DNA from: an uncultured Caryophanales bacterium
GTDB lineage: Bacteria > Bacillota_I > Bacilli_A > RF39 > UBA660
Assembly (NCBI GenBank): GCA_946628005.1
Contig: CAMOWA010000012.1
Location: 1-40,275 of the forward strand
Length of the DNA stretch: 40,275 nt
Direction of reading: 5' to 3'
Of this stretch, positions 7,366 to 15,031 are shown in pieces. Made by a program: the position numbers and the translations under genes. How positions within the stretch are numbered: position 1 is the stretch's first letter; the number at the start of each line of letters is the position of its first letter. The notes below the pieces were generated by a model, which saw only the letters and a list, made by a program, of their open reading frames with translations, had not been told where the DNA came from and ran no database searches.

Positions 7366-8694
7366 ATGGAGAAAAAGAAAATCATTATATATACAGGAAT
7401 TATTACAATTTTAATAGTAATACTAGCAGTATTATGGATTTTAATAATTGAAAATAATAAAGCATCTAATAATAAAGATACTAACACCCATGAATCTAAT
7501 TCAGCATCATCAATTTCATATTCATCATCTAAAGAAATAACAGAAGATGAAGATATTACAGAAGGAAATTATACTTCATCAAGTGCTAATGAAAACGCAA
7601 TATTAGCATCAGGAAAAATTAAATCTAATTTGACTAATATCACCGTAGATAAGACAGGAGATTCAGATGGTGGAGATAGTACAAGTTTTTATGGAACAAA
7701 TTCAGCTATTTTAGCAAAAGATGGGGCAGAAGTTAATATTAAAAATGCGACAATTAATACAAATGCAACAGGAGCTAATGGTGTATTCAGTTATGGAGGA
7801 AGTGCCAAAACTAATAATTCTAATAGCGATGGAACAACAATTAATATTAGCAACTCCACCATCACTACTTTAAAAGGCAATTCAGGAGGAATTATGACAA
7901 CTGGTGGTGGGATAACCAATGCAAAAAACTTAACTGTTACTACAAACGGTCAATCAAGTGCAGCTATTAGATCAGATAGAGGAGGAGGAACAGTTAATGT
8001 TGATGGTGGGACTTATACATCAAATGGTATTGGTTCCCCTGCAATATATTCTACTGCTGATATAAATGTAAAAAATGCTAAACTAATATCTACTACAAGT
8101 GAAGGAGTGATTATTGAAGGAAAAAATTCAATAACACTTGAAAATGTTGAATTAACAGATACAAATATGAAAAATGTAAAATCTAAAACATATAAAAATA
8201 TTTTTATATACCAGTCAATGAGTGGAGATGCTGCAGAAGGAGTTGCTACATTTACTGCAAAGGATAGCACTATAACAACCAATAATGGAGATTCTATATA
8301 TGTTTCAAATACAAGTGCCGTAATCAATTTAGAAAACAACAAGTTTATTAACAACGATTCAAATGGTTATTTCTTTAGAGCACAAAAAGATTCTTGGGGT
8401 AAAGAAGGAAGTAATGGTGGAATAGCAACATTAAACTTGACTAACCAAGAAGTAAACGGAAATATTGGAGTAGATGAAATATCATCACTTACAATGAATA
8501 TGAAATCATCAAGTTATAGAGGAATGATAGATGCTAAGAATGGTGAAGTTAAAATAACACTTGATAAGTCAAGTGAAATTACACTAACTGGTGATAGTTA
8601 CATAACAAGTTTAGAAAATGCAGACTCATCAAATAGTAATATAAATTTAAATGGATATAAGTTATATGTTAATGGAGTATTATTTACTAAGTAA
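7366..8694 (+). CDS. Membrane-anchored right-handed beta-helix surface protein
   Basis: A 442-aa protein. I choose ATG at 7366, seven nt after AAAGGA, instead of the ATG at 7360 that abuts that site. An N-terminal membrane segment (about 5-27) is followed by a Ser/Asn-rich linker (to about 60). The remaining roughly 380 residues are short parallel strands of the kind VNIKNATI, INISNSTI, LTVTTNG, VNVDGGTY, INVKNAKL and ITLENVEL. This is the pattern of a pectate-lyase-like beta-helix, as in adhesins and carbohydrate-binding proteins of gut Firmicutes. No wall-sorting signal ends the protein. It forms a two-gene unit with the Pro-rich peptide, closed by a terminator. An adhesin or glycan-binding role is likely; ligand unknown. 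Confidence 0.7.
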   Translation: MEKKKIIIYTGIITILIVILAVLWILIIENNKASNNKDTNTHESNSASSISYSSSKEITEDEDITEGNYTSSSANENAILASGKIKSNLTNITVDKTGDSDGGDSTSFYGTNSAILAKDGAEVNIKNATINTNATGANGVFSYGGSAKTNNSNSDGTTINISNSTITTLKGNSGGIMTTGGGITNAKNLTVTTNGQSSAAIRSDRGGGTVNVDGGTYTSNGIGSPAIYSTADINVKNAKLISTTSEGVIIEGKNSITLENVELTDTNMKNVKSKTYKNIFIYQSMSGDAAEGVATFTAKDSTITTNNGDSIYVSNTSAVINLENNKFINNDSNGYFFRAQKDSWGKEGSNGGIATLNLTNQEVNGNIGVDEISSLTMNMKSSSYRGMIDAKNGEVKITLDKSSEITLTGDSYITSLENADSSNSNINLNGYKLYVNGVLFTK

Positions 8695-8753
8695 TTAACA
8701 ATTATAAAAATAATACTAGACGAAAATAGAATAAACAATTAACTAAAATATAT

Positions 8754-8796
8754 AGATGATATCTTATAACTTCAAATTTTAAGATATCATCTTTTT
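8754..8796 (+). terminator. Terminator after the beta-helix gene
   Basis: 13-bp stem AGATGATATCTTA (8754-8766) with TAAGATATCATCT (8779-8791), followed by TTTT. Confidence 0.85.
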
Positions 8797-8876
8797 ATAT
8801 TATCATAAAATTTACCCAACAATAAAATAGGTAAAAAATAATATATAATACTAATTTAAAAAAAATTAAAAAAGTG

Positions 8877-8905
8877 TTGACAAATTAATTTGATATTAAT
8901 ATAAT
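8877..8905 (+). promoter_or_regulatory. Consensus promoter of the NAD operon
   Basis: TTGACA (8877-8882), 17-nt spacer, TATAAT (8900-8905). The -10 box lies inside an imperfect dyad TATTAA (8894-8899)/TTAATA (8907-8912), a plausible operator. The sequence from 8868 on (AAAAAAGTGTTGA) recurs at the promoter of the LysR gene (15023). Confidence 0.85.
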
Positions 8906-8951
8906 GTTAATAACAAGTCCAAAAAAACTTGTAAAATTTAACTAATAGATA

Positions 8952-8966
8952 TTAACAAAATGTTAA
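8952..8966 (+). promoter_or_regulatory. Palindrome TTAACA-N3-TGTTAA in the leader
   Basis: Perfect 15-bp palindrome between the promoter and the first ribosome binding site. A variant (TTAACG-N3-TATTAA) occurs at 10508-10522 in the same position before another gene of the operon. It could be an operator for a NAD-responsive repressor or a copied leader; not assigned. Confidence 0.45.
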
Positions 8967-8985
8967 AAAGAAAGGAGGCGTTAAT

Positions 8986-9396
8986 ATGAATGTTAAACTT
9001 AACAAAGAAAAAGTAAGGAATCTCATTAATCAATATTATAGAGAAGTATATGAAATTGAAGGAAAGACAATTATTAATGTGTATAAGGATTATGTTGGTT
9101 ATGGTATGGATGAACATAAAGATTGTGTTGTAAATATAATTTACAAAGGAAAGACAAAAATACTAGGAGAAGAGACTCCAATTTCTATAGATATTTCTGA
9201 TAATGATTTAAAAACAATAATTAAATATTATCTTGAACAAGATGACTACTCAGTAACTAACATTACGATAGATAAAGGACTTGACTATAAAACTGAAGGA
9301 TATGGACTAGGAGAACATACAGAATCTTATCCATATTTTAGAGGAGTAGAGATTAATATTTATGGTAAAGAAAAAAAGATAGGAGAAAGAAAATGA
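8986..9396 (+). CDS. Unknown protein, first gene of the NAD operon
   Basis: A 136-aa protein with a strong AAAGGAGG site. I recognise no family. It seems built from two related halves: NVYKDYVGYGMDEHKDCVVNII...KTKILGE (about 26-61) and DYKTEGYGLGEHTE...VEINIYGKEKKIGER (about 100-135), sharing YG.xEH and a GK-K-GE ending. No signal peptide or membrane segment, so probably cytoplasmic. Its last 22 residues reappear at the end of the next gene, the footprint of a tandem duplication. A decayed relative of residues around DDYSV may exist at 14898-14981. It overlaps the next start by ATGA. Its position suggests a link to NAD metabolism; this is inference only. Confidence 0.6.
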   Translation: MNVKLNKEKVRNLINQYYREVYEIEGKTIINVYKDYVGYGMDEHKDCVVNIIYKGKTKILGEETPISIDISDNDLKTIIKYYLEQDDYSVTNITIDKGLDYKTEGYGLGEHTESYPYFRGVEINIYGKEKKIGERK

Positions 9397-10197
9397 AAGA
9401 TGTAAAGAATTTAAAATTTAATAAAGAATGTCTAATTACAATAGATATGGTAAATGAATTTGATAGAGAAGAGGCATATGAAAGAATAAAAGAAATTCTT
9501 AGGTCAGTCAAATTAATTAAACAAGCAATGTTAGAAGAAAAATCAGATAATTTTATTAAAGAAGACCAAGATGAAAATGCTATTGAGTTTGAAAGATTTG
9601 GTGGAAGTCATTGTGTTAGAGGAACAAAAGAAGCAGAACTAGTAGATGAATTGAAACAATATGAAGATAAATACGCAAATGAAAAGAATTTTACAAGCTT
9701 TATGGAAACGCCTATTTTTAGAAAATTTATTGAAAATTTTCCAGAAGTAGTTGAGTATACGGAATTTTATCCATATTTTAGAGAAATTGAAGTAAATAAT
9801 ACAGGAAAAGAAAAAAAGATAGGAGAAAGAAAATGAAAAATGTAAAAAATTTAAAATTTTATAAAGGATGTCTAATTGTTGTCGACATGGTAAATGGATT
9901 TGTTAGAGAAGGAGCACTTCATGACGAAGAAATTGCTAAAGTAATTCCTAGACAAATCGAATTAATAAAGGAAGCAAAAAAAGCTGGAAAAGCGATTATC
10001 TTTATTAAAGATACACATGATAAAGATGCTGTAGAGTTTGATAGATTTGGAGGAAGTCATTGTGTTAGAGGAACAAAAGAAGCAGAACTAGTAGATGAAT
10101 TGAAACCATTTGAAAATGATGAAGATACATTTATTATTGAAAAGAATTCTACAAGCTTTATGGAAGCACCTGATTTTAGAAAATTAATTGAAGATCA
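9326..10197 (+). repeat. Tandem duplication, 440-bp period
   Basis: Copy 1 covers about 9326-9757 and copy 2 about 9766-10197. Each begins with the 3' end of the unknown gene (text around TTATCCATATTTTAGAG at 9327 and 9767), crosses the same ATGA overlap (9393 and 9833) and continues into the 5' part of a pncA gene. The copies have diverged but share long near-identical blocks. The result is unknown gene / chimeric gene / full pncA. Confidence 0.85.
9393..9836 (+). CDS. Chimeric pncA-like protein without catalytic Cys
   Basis: A 147-aa open reading frame created by the tandem duplication. Residues 1-122 match the nicotinamidase encoded downstream (CLITIDMVNEF, FERFGGSHCVRGTKEAELVDEL, NEKNFTSFMETPIFRKFIE). 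Residues 126-147 match the tail of the gene upstream (YPYFR.IE...GKEKKIGERK). Compared with the downstream enzyme it keeps Asp18 and the Lys of EKNFTSF, but the metal-ligand region DTHD has become EDQD (His lost), and the whole C-terminal half with the catalytic Cys is absent. It cannot be an active nicotinamidase. It has stayed open over 147 codons and is coupled on both sides by ATGA, so it may be a retained pseudoenzyme, a subunit partner, or simply a young relic. Confidence 0.8.
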   Translation: MKDVKNLKFNKECLITIDMVNEFDREEAYERIKEILRSVKLIKQAMLEEKSDNFIKEDQDENAIEFERFGGSHCVRGTKEAELVDELKQYEDKYANEKNFTSFMETPIFRKFIENFPEVVEYTEFYPYFREIEVNNTGKEKKIGERK

Positions 10198-10426
10198 TCC
10201 AGAAATGTTTGAATTTGATATTGTTGGTTGCTGTACAGATATTTGTGATTTTAATGGGGCAATGGGGCTTGCTAACTACTTAGATCAATGGAATAGAAGA
10301 CATATAATTAGAGTACATGAAGATGCTATTGCAACTTATGCAGAGGATGCAAGACAAGAATATGTTTTTGCTGCAAAACTACTAATGGAACAACAAGGTA
10401 TTCAACTTGTAAAAAAAGCAAGCTAA
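9833..10426 (+). CDS. pncA: Nicotinamidase (isochorismatase family)
   Basis: A 197-aa cytoplasmic hydrolase that turns nicotinamide into nicotinate, the first step of the pyridine salvage route continued by pncB and nadE in this operon. Isochorismatase-fold residues are in place: Asp18 (CLIVVDMVNGF), Lys104 (EKNSTSF) and Cys138 (GCCTDIC) as the catalytic triad, and Asp60, His62 (KDTHD) and His76 (GSHCVRGT) as metal ligands. Length fits the family. It overlaps the chimeric gene by ATGA; the shared AAAGATAGGAGAAAG supplies the ribosome binding site. About 110 nt separate it from the next gene. Confidence 0.92.
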   Translation: MKNVKNLKFYKGCLIVVDMVNGFVREGALHDEEIAKVIPRQIELIKEAKKAGKAIIFIKDTHDKDAVEFDRFGGSHCVRGTKEAELVDELKPFENDEDTFIIEKNSTSFMEAPDFRKLIEDHPEMFEFDIVGCCTDICDFNGAMGLANYLDQWNRRHIIRVHEDAIATYAEDARQEYVFAAKLLMEQQGIQLVKKAS

Positions 10427-10507
10427 TAACCAAAACTAACTAATCATAAGAATATAAAATGAAAAAGTATTGAAAAAAAGAAATATATATTTTTTTTAAA
10501 ACAGATA

Positions 10508-10522
10508 TTAACGAAATATTAA
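10508..10522 (+). promoter_or_regulatory. Second copy of the leader palindrome
   Basis: TTAACG-AAA-TATTAA within GATATTAAC...TTAAAAAG, closely resembling 8948-8970. It sits just before the ribosome binding site of the gene at 10538, as the first copy does before 8986. I see no matching promoter here. Confidence 0.4.
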
Positions 10523-10537
10523 AAAGAGGTGATAAAA

Positions 10538-10924
10538 ATGAATAATAAACAAACGCTTGAAGAAAAAATAAAATTTGATTTTGGAATTGATACATTTACT
10601 CAAATACAAGAAATGTGTTCATTACTAAGTAGTCAAGAATTTCAAGAATTTATAGAGAGCTTACAAGAACAAGTAGTTATTCTGCCACAAATTAGTCTTG
10701 ATAATTATAAAACAATAGCTGACATAGAGGAGATTATAAACACAGGTATTGGAGACAATATGGCACCTAATTATATGGATGATGATCAAATTAGATATAG
10801 AGTCAATCTATTAAAAAGATTAGAAGAAAATTTAGAGAATAGTATCTCTAACAATGAAAAAGAAAAACCAAAAGAACATACAAAATCAATTTTTGATTTT
10901 GGGGCAAGAAGATATAGACAATAA
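10538..10924 (+). CDS. Unknown small acidic protein in the NAD operon
   Basis: A 128-aa protein without signal or membrane segments. I use ATG at 10538, six nt after AGAGGTG, and not the GTG inside that site. The sequence is acidic and helical in the first two thirds (EKIKFDFGIDTFTQIQEM, SSQEFQEFIESLQEQ), then has a charged linker (EKEKPKEH) and ends in FDFGARRYRQ. I do not recognise the family. It lies between pncA and pncB in the same direction, preceded by a copy of the operon leader (palindrome at 10508-10522), so it may have moved here with that leader. A regulatory or scaffolding role in NAD salvage is only a guess. Confidence 0.6.
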   Translation: MNNKQTLEEKIKFDFGIDTFTQIQEMCSLLSSQEFQEFIESLQEQVVILPQISLDNYKTIADIEEIINTGIGDNMAPNYMDDDQIRYRVNLLKRLEENLENSISNNEKEKPKEHTKSIFDFGARRYRQ

Positions 10925-10950
10925 TAAAAAATAAGAAAGAAGGAGATAAA

Positions 10951-12405
10951 ATGAATAATAAAACATTAATGACAGATTTTTATGAATTAACGATGGCACA
11001 AACATATTTTAATGGAGGTAAAAAAGATCAACAATCTTATTTTGATATATTTTTCCGTAAAAATCCATTTGCTGGAGGATATACAATGAGTGCAGGTTTA
11101 GAGGAAACAATAAATTATATTAATAATTTTAGATTTGGTGAAAGGGAAATAGATTATTTAAAATCACTTGGAACTTTTAATAAGGAATTCTTAGAGTATT
11201 TAAGATATTTAAAATTTATGGGAGACCTTTATGCCGTACCAGATGGAACTGCAGTCTTTCCAAATGAACCTGTTTTAACAGTAAAAGCTGATATTATAAC
11301 AGCTCAAATCCTAGAAACAGCCTTATTAGCAAATTTTAACCATGGTGCATTAGTTACTACAGCTGCTAAAAGAATTACAAACGAAGCAAAAGGAATTCCA
11401 GTAATGGAGTTTGGGGCGAGACGATCAAGAGGAATTGATTCTGCGATAGAAGCTAGTAAGCATGCTTACATTGGAGGTTGCTGTGGAACAAGTAATACAT
11501 ACGCAGGTATGAAATATGGTATTCCAGTACTTGGAACAATGGCACATTCACTTGTAACAGATAGTGAAAATGAGTATGAGGCTTTTTTAGAATATGCAAA
11601 ATCTAATCCATATAACTGTGTATTCTTAGTTGATACATATGATACATTAAGAAGTGGTATTCCTAATGCGATAAGAGTTGCCAATGACTATTTAATACCA
11701 AATGGATACCCATTTAAAGGAATTAGAATTGATAGTGGAGACTTAGCTTATTTATCTAAAGAAGCAAGAAAGATGCTTGATAAGGCAGGCTTTCCAGATG
11801 CAAAAATTTGCTTAAGTAATGGACTTAATGAATACTCAATTAGAGAACTTAGAAAACAAGGAGCCGTAATTGATTCAATTGGAGCAGGGGATAATATAGC
11901 AGCTCCTAATGATAGAGTAGGAGGAGTTTATAAACTTGTTGCAGTAAATCAAGGTGAAAAAACAATTCCCAAAATAAAAGTAAGTAACGATACAATAAAA
12001 ACAATTAATCCTGGATATAAAAAAGTATATAGATTTTATGATAAAGAAACAGGGTATGCCTTAGGAGATGTTTTATCATTAGCAAACGAAACAATTCCAA
12101 ACGATAATTATACTTTGGTTCATCCAACTGAAACATGGAAAACTAAAAATATCGATAACTATTTAAAAAGAGAATTACTAGTACCAATTTATAAGAATGG
12201 AGACTTAGTATATGAAATGCCTACATTAAATGAGAGACAGAAATATTGTGAAGAAGAATTTAATACACTGTATCCAGAAGTAACTCGTATAACAGAACCT
12301 CATGAATATTATGTAGATTTAACAGATAAATTAAGAGAGTTAAAGAAAGAATTAATTGAAATGCATAAAGTAAATCCAGAAAAGCCAAAACAATTAGTTA
12401 GGTAG
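10951..12405 (+). CDS. pncB: Nicotinate phosphoribosyltransferase
   Basis: A 484-aa enzyme that joins nicotinate and PRPP to form nicotinate mononucleotide, the committed salvage step. Start supported by GAAGGAGA. Recognisable family segments: MTDFYELTMAQ at the N-terminus, a TALLANFNH segment near 130, EFGARRSRGIDSAIEAS (about 155-170), GTMAHSLV (about 195-202), GIRIDSGDLAYL (about 255-266) and GAGDNIA with the GGVYKLV region after it. Length is normal for the bacterial pncB2-like group. It sits between the unknown 10538 gene and a Nudix gene, and feeds nadE downstream; nadD, which must act in between, is not in the window. Confidence 0.95.
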   Translation: MNNKTLMTDFYELTMAQTYFNGGKKDQQSYFDIFFRKNPFAGGYTMSAGLEETINYINNFRFGEREIDYLKSLGTFNKEFLEYLRYLKFMGDLYAVPDGTAVFPNEPVLTVKADIITAQILETALLANFNHGALVTTAAKRITNEAKGIPVMEFGARRSRGIDSAIEASKHAYIGGCCGTSNTYAGMKYGIPVLGTMAHSLVTDSENEYEAFLEYAKSNPYNCVFLVDTYDTLRSGIPNAIRVANDYLIPNGYPFKGIRIDSGDLAYLSKEARKMLDKAGFPDAKICLSNGLNEYSIRELRKQGAVIDSIGAGDNIAAPNDRVGGVYKLVAVNQGEKTIPKIKVSNDTIKTINPGYKKVYRFYDKETGYALGDVLSLANETIPNDNYTLVHPTETWKTKNIDNYLKRELLVPIYKNGDLVYEMPTLNERQKYCEEEFNTLYPEVTRITEPHEYYVDLTDKLRELKKELIEMHKVNPEKPKQLVR

Positions 12406-12410
12406 TAATC

Positions 12411-13007
12411 ATGAGAAAAGAAAAAATAAATGAATTAAATTCTTATATTGAAGAATTTAAAACTAAGAAACTAGAATTGCTAGATAAAGAAAGTGGATTT
12501 TTAAAAATAAAAACATATAAAAGTTACTTAGAAGATGGAAGAGAACTTATAAGAGATAAACTTATAAAAGGGAATAGTGATGGTAATGCCTCCATCATTC
12601 TTCCTATCACTACAGATAATGAAGTGATTTTAACTGTCCAACCAAGAATATTTACAAAATCAACTGTAGGGATAGCCCTTCCGGCAGGATATGTAGAAGA
12701 GAATGAAACACATATTGATAGTGCAAGAAGAGAATTATTAGAAGAAACAGGTTATCAATCTGATGAATTAATTGAGGTATGTGAATTGTATCAAGATGAA
12801 GGCTGTGGAGGAGCCTCCAATAAAGGATATCTTGCTTTAAACTGTAAGAAAATAGGCAAACAAAAATTAGATAAAGATGAATATATTAAATATTTTAAAT
12901 GTAGTATTGATGAATTATATGAATTAGTAGAAAAAAAATACATACTTGATGTTGGAAGTCTATTAACAATAGAAAAAGCCAAAAAATATTTAGAAGAAAG
13001 AAGGTAA
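12411..13007 (+). CDS. Nudix hydrolase, ADP-ribose pyrophosphatase-like
   Basis: A 198-aa Nudix protein with a complete box in AGYVEENETHIDSARRELLEETGY (about residues 83-106), fitting Gx5Ex7REUxEExGU. The N-terminal extension and the arrangement around ALPAGYVEENE resemble the NudF/ADP-ribose pyrophosphatase group, which hydrolyses ADP-ribose to AMP and ribose 5-phosphate. It lies five nt after pncB and five nt before nadE, so it belongs to the operon. Recycling ADP-ribose or another NAD breakdown product suits that context, for example after a sirtuin like the one at 26480. It has no C-terminal winged helix, so it is not an NrtR regulator. Confidence 0.82.
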   Translation: MRKEKINELNSYIEEFKTKKLELLDKESGFLKIKTYKSYLEDGRELIRDKLIKGNSDGNASIILPITTDNEVILTVQPRIFTKSTVGIALPAGYVEENETHIDSARRELLEETGYQSDELIEVCELYQDEGCGGASNKGYLALNCKKIGKQKLDKDEYIKYFKCSIDELYELVEKKYILDVGSLLTIEKAKKYLEERR

Positions 13008-13012
13008 ATAAT

Positions 13013-13771
13013 ATGTTTAATGCAGAAAAAGAAAAAAATAAAATCGTTCAATTTATAAGAGATTATTATAAAGAAAATAATCTAGGAGGAGTAGTTATTG
13101 GGATAAGCGGAGGAAAAGACTCAGGCGTAGTAGCAGGACTTTTTACTGAAGCTTTAGGAAAAGAAAATGTCTTAGGAGTTACTCTTCCATGTCATTCAAG
13201 AAAAGAAGACAGAGAAGATGCAAAATTAGTAGCCGACTATTTTGGATTTAATCTAATTAACGTTGATTTAACAGAAGTTTATGATACATTTAAAAATGAA
13301 ATTAATAAATTAGGGAATTTTACAGAAGAAGAATTAAAAGATAGTGATATTAATGTAAAACCTAGATTAAGAATGGCAACATTTTATTATTTAGCAGCTC
13401 TTTACTCAATGATAAAAAAGAAAAGATATATAGTTGCTGGAACAGGAAATAAATGTGAGATTTATGTAGGATACTTTACAAAAGGTGGAGACTCTGTATC
13501 AGATATTATTACTATTGGTGACTTAACAGTAGATGAAGTTATTAAAGTAGGGGAAGCATTAAACGTACCAAAAAAAGTATTATATAAAACTCCAGATGAT
13601 GGTCTAAGCGGTATGTCTGATGAAGAAAAAATAGGCGTAAAATATAGTGATATTGCTAAAGTAATTAATGGTGAAGAAGTAGACGAAGAAATAAAAGACA
13701 AAGTACTAAAAAAACATAAAGCTAATCAACATAAATTTAATATTCCTACATATAAAAAAGATAATGAATAA
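13013..13771 (+). CDS. nadE: NH3-dependent NAD+ synthetase
   Basis: A 252-aa ATP pyrophosphatase-type enzyme that amidates nicotinate adenine dinucleotide to NAD+. The PP-loop motif GISGGKDSGVVAG lies at about residues 29-41, and GTGNKCEIYVGYFTKGGD (about 143-160), DLTVDEV and KTPDDGLSGMSDEEKIG (about 193-210) match the family. It has no glutaminase domain, so it uses ammonia directly. The start is five nt after the Nudix gene, with AGAAGG upstream. It completes the PncA-PncB-(NadD)-NadE salvage route; nadD must be elsewhere. Confidence 0.95.
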   Translation: MFNAEKEKNKIVQFIRDYYKENNLGGVVIGISGGKDSGVVAGLFTEALGKENVLGVTLPCHSRKEDREDAKLVADYFGFNLINVDLTEVYDTFKNEINKLGNFTEEELKDSDINVKPRLRMATFYYLAALYSMIKKKRYIVAGTGNKCEIYVGYFTKGGDSVSDIITIGDLTVDEVIKVGEALNVPKKVLYKTPDDGLSGMSDEEKIGVKYSDIAKVINGEEVDEEIKDKVLKKHKANQHKFNIPTYKKDNE

Positions 13772-13800
13772 AAAAATAGAAAATATGAGAGAAATGAAAT

Positions 13801-14775
13801 ATGATAAAAACAGTTACAAATAAAAAGGAATATATTAAAAAATGTGATGTAGAAGACTTTGTTATTTCAAAAGACTATTATAATAAAAAAGTACAATTAT
13901 TTGGAAAAGATGTATATTTAAATAGCGATCCATGGTTATGGCATTTACATTTAAAATGTACTGATAAATGTAATGGTAAGTGTGATTTTTGTGTAGAACA
14001 AGGATGCCATATTAATGAAAATGCTAATGACTTTTTAGAAAGTACTGATAGAATGTTATATGAAATGTATAAAGCAGAGTGCTTAAACTCTGTATCAGTT
14101 ACTGGAGGAGAACCATTACTATTTTCAAAATTAGATGATTTAGTTCATATATTAAAAAATTATCCAATACAATTTTTAACTATGAATACAAATGGAACTT
14201 ATTTAAAAGACAATTTAGATTTAATAGATAAAACATTTGATTTTGTAGACATAAGTAGGCATGCTATTGATGATAAAGATAATGAACAAATATTTAAAAC
14301 AAGAGTTCCATCTAGAGAAGAATTACAATATATTAAAAAACAACTACAAAAAACTAAAATGAGAATACAATGTGTTATGTATAAAGTAAAAAATATAGAA
14401 GAAATGAATAGATTCATTAAAGCTTTTAATTTTGCTGATGATTTATCTTTTAGAAGATTAATGAAATTATCTGATGAGTATGGAGTTAATTACAAGATTG
14501 GTGAAGATGATTATGATAAGGTTTTAGATTATGCTTACAATAATTTTGATTTCATAGAACAAACAGTTCAAGATTATTATGTTTATGAAATATGGAAAGC
14601 GTTCGGAGTAAATATTACATATAGTTACTCAAACATGAGTATGCTAAGAGATGAAGAAAAAAAAGAAAGTGAAGATGTATTTAGAGAATTTATTGTTCAT
14701 CCAGATGGTTTAGTTAGTGGTAGCTGGAAAAAAGATAATAAGATATTAAGAAATATTAAAAGAACAAACTATTAA
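13801..14775 (+). CDS. Radical SAM protein of unknown function
   Basis: A 324-aa protein with the [4Fe-4S]-SAM motif CNGKCDFC preceded by Cys53 (C53-x3-C57-x3-C61-x2-C64, inside LKCTDKCNGKCDFCVEQGC). It also has VTGGEPLLF, the usual SAM-binding strand, near 100. MTAMNTNG-like text (LTMNTNGTY) and the DISRHAIDD strand fit a MoaA-type TIM barrel. No C-terminal SPASM-like cysteine cluster is visible. It lies 29 nt after nadE and ends the operon at the terminator near 14835. A nucleotide or cofactor-modifying role would fit the NAD context, but the substrate is unknown. A different, truncated radical SAM gene is at 5893. Confidence 0.8.
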   Translation: MIKTVTNKKEYIKKCDVEDFVISKDYYNKKVQLFGKDVYLNSDPWLWHLHLKCTDKCNGKCDFCVEQGCHINENANDFLESTDRMLYEMYKAECLNSVSVTGGEPLLFSKLDDLVHILKNYPIQFLTMNTNGTYLKDNLDLIDKTFDFVDISRHAIDDKDNEQIFKTRVPSREELQYIKKQLQKTKMRIQCVMYKVKNIEEMNRFIKAFNFADDLSFRRLMKLSDEYGVNYKIGEDDYDKVLDYAYNNFDFIEQTVQDYYVYEIWKAFGVNITYSYSNMSMLRDEEKKESEDVFREFIVHPDGLVSGSWKKDNKILRNIKRTNY

Positions 14776-14834
14776 TTTCTAAAAAATTATATGGTAATAA
14801 ATACGAAAAAAAGGACTATGGAAGAATTAAAAAC

Positions 14835-14866
14835 AGAAGATGATATTTTTTCATCTTTCTTTTTTG
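14835..14866 (+). terminator. Probable terminator of the NAD operon
   Basis: GATGA/TCATC stem (with flanking AGAA/TTCT pairing) around 14838-14858, then a T-rich tract to 14865. Confidence 0.6.
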
Positions 14867-14897
14867 TATGCTAAAGTATAATTAGGAGATAAAATAA

Positions 14898-14981
14898 ATG
14901 AAGGAAAATGATGACTATTCAGTACCTATAGAAATAAATGCAAATCTGAAAGATTATAAAGTTAATCGGATAATCAAATAA
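14898..14981 (+). pseudogene. 27-codon ORF, probable remnant of a relative of the 8986 gene
   Basis: ATG with TAGGAGAT upstream reads 27 codons to TAA. Its peptide NDDYSVPIEINANLKDYK resembles QDDYSVTNITIDKGLDYK in the protein encoded at 8986. The DNA shows the same likeness (GATGACTA.TCAGTA in both). I take it as a leftover fragment; a real micro-protein cannot be excluded. Confidence 0.4.
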
Positions 14982-15031
14982 CTAATATAATATGTCAGTT
15001 ATCTGTTATGATTTATTATTCTAAAAAAGTG

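Noticed and set aside
7185-7451. Second-frame ORF across the Pro-rich gene
   Set aside because: It is a Met/Lys-rich shadow of the repeats of the real gene and has no start signal.
10427-10500. Internal terminator between pncA and the 10538 gene
   Set aside because: Only a T-run without a stable stem; the operon probably continues.
12411-13007. Nudix gene as the NAD regulator NrtR
   Set aside because: No winged-helix domain follows the Nudix domain, and the Nudix box is complete, as in ADP-ribose pyrophosphatases.
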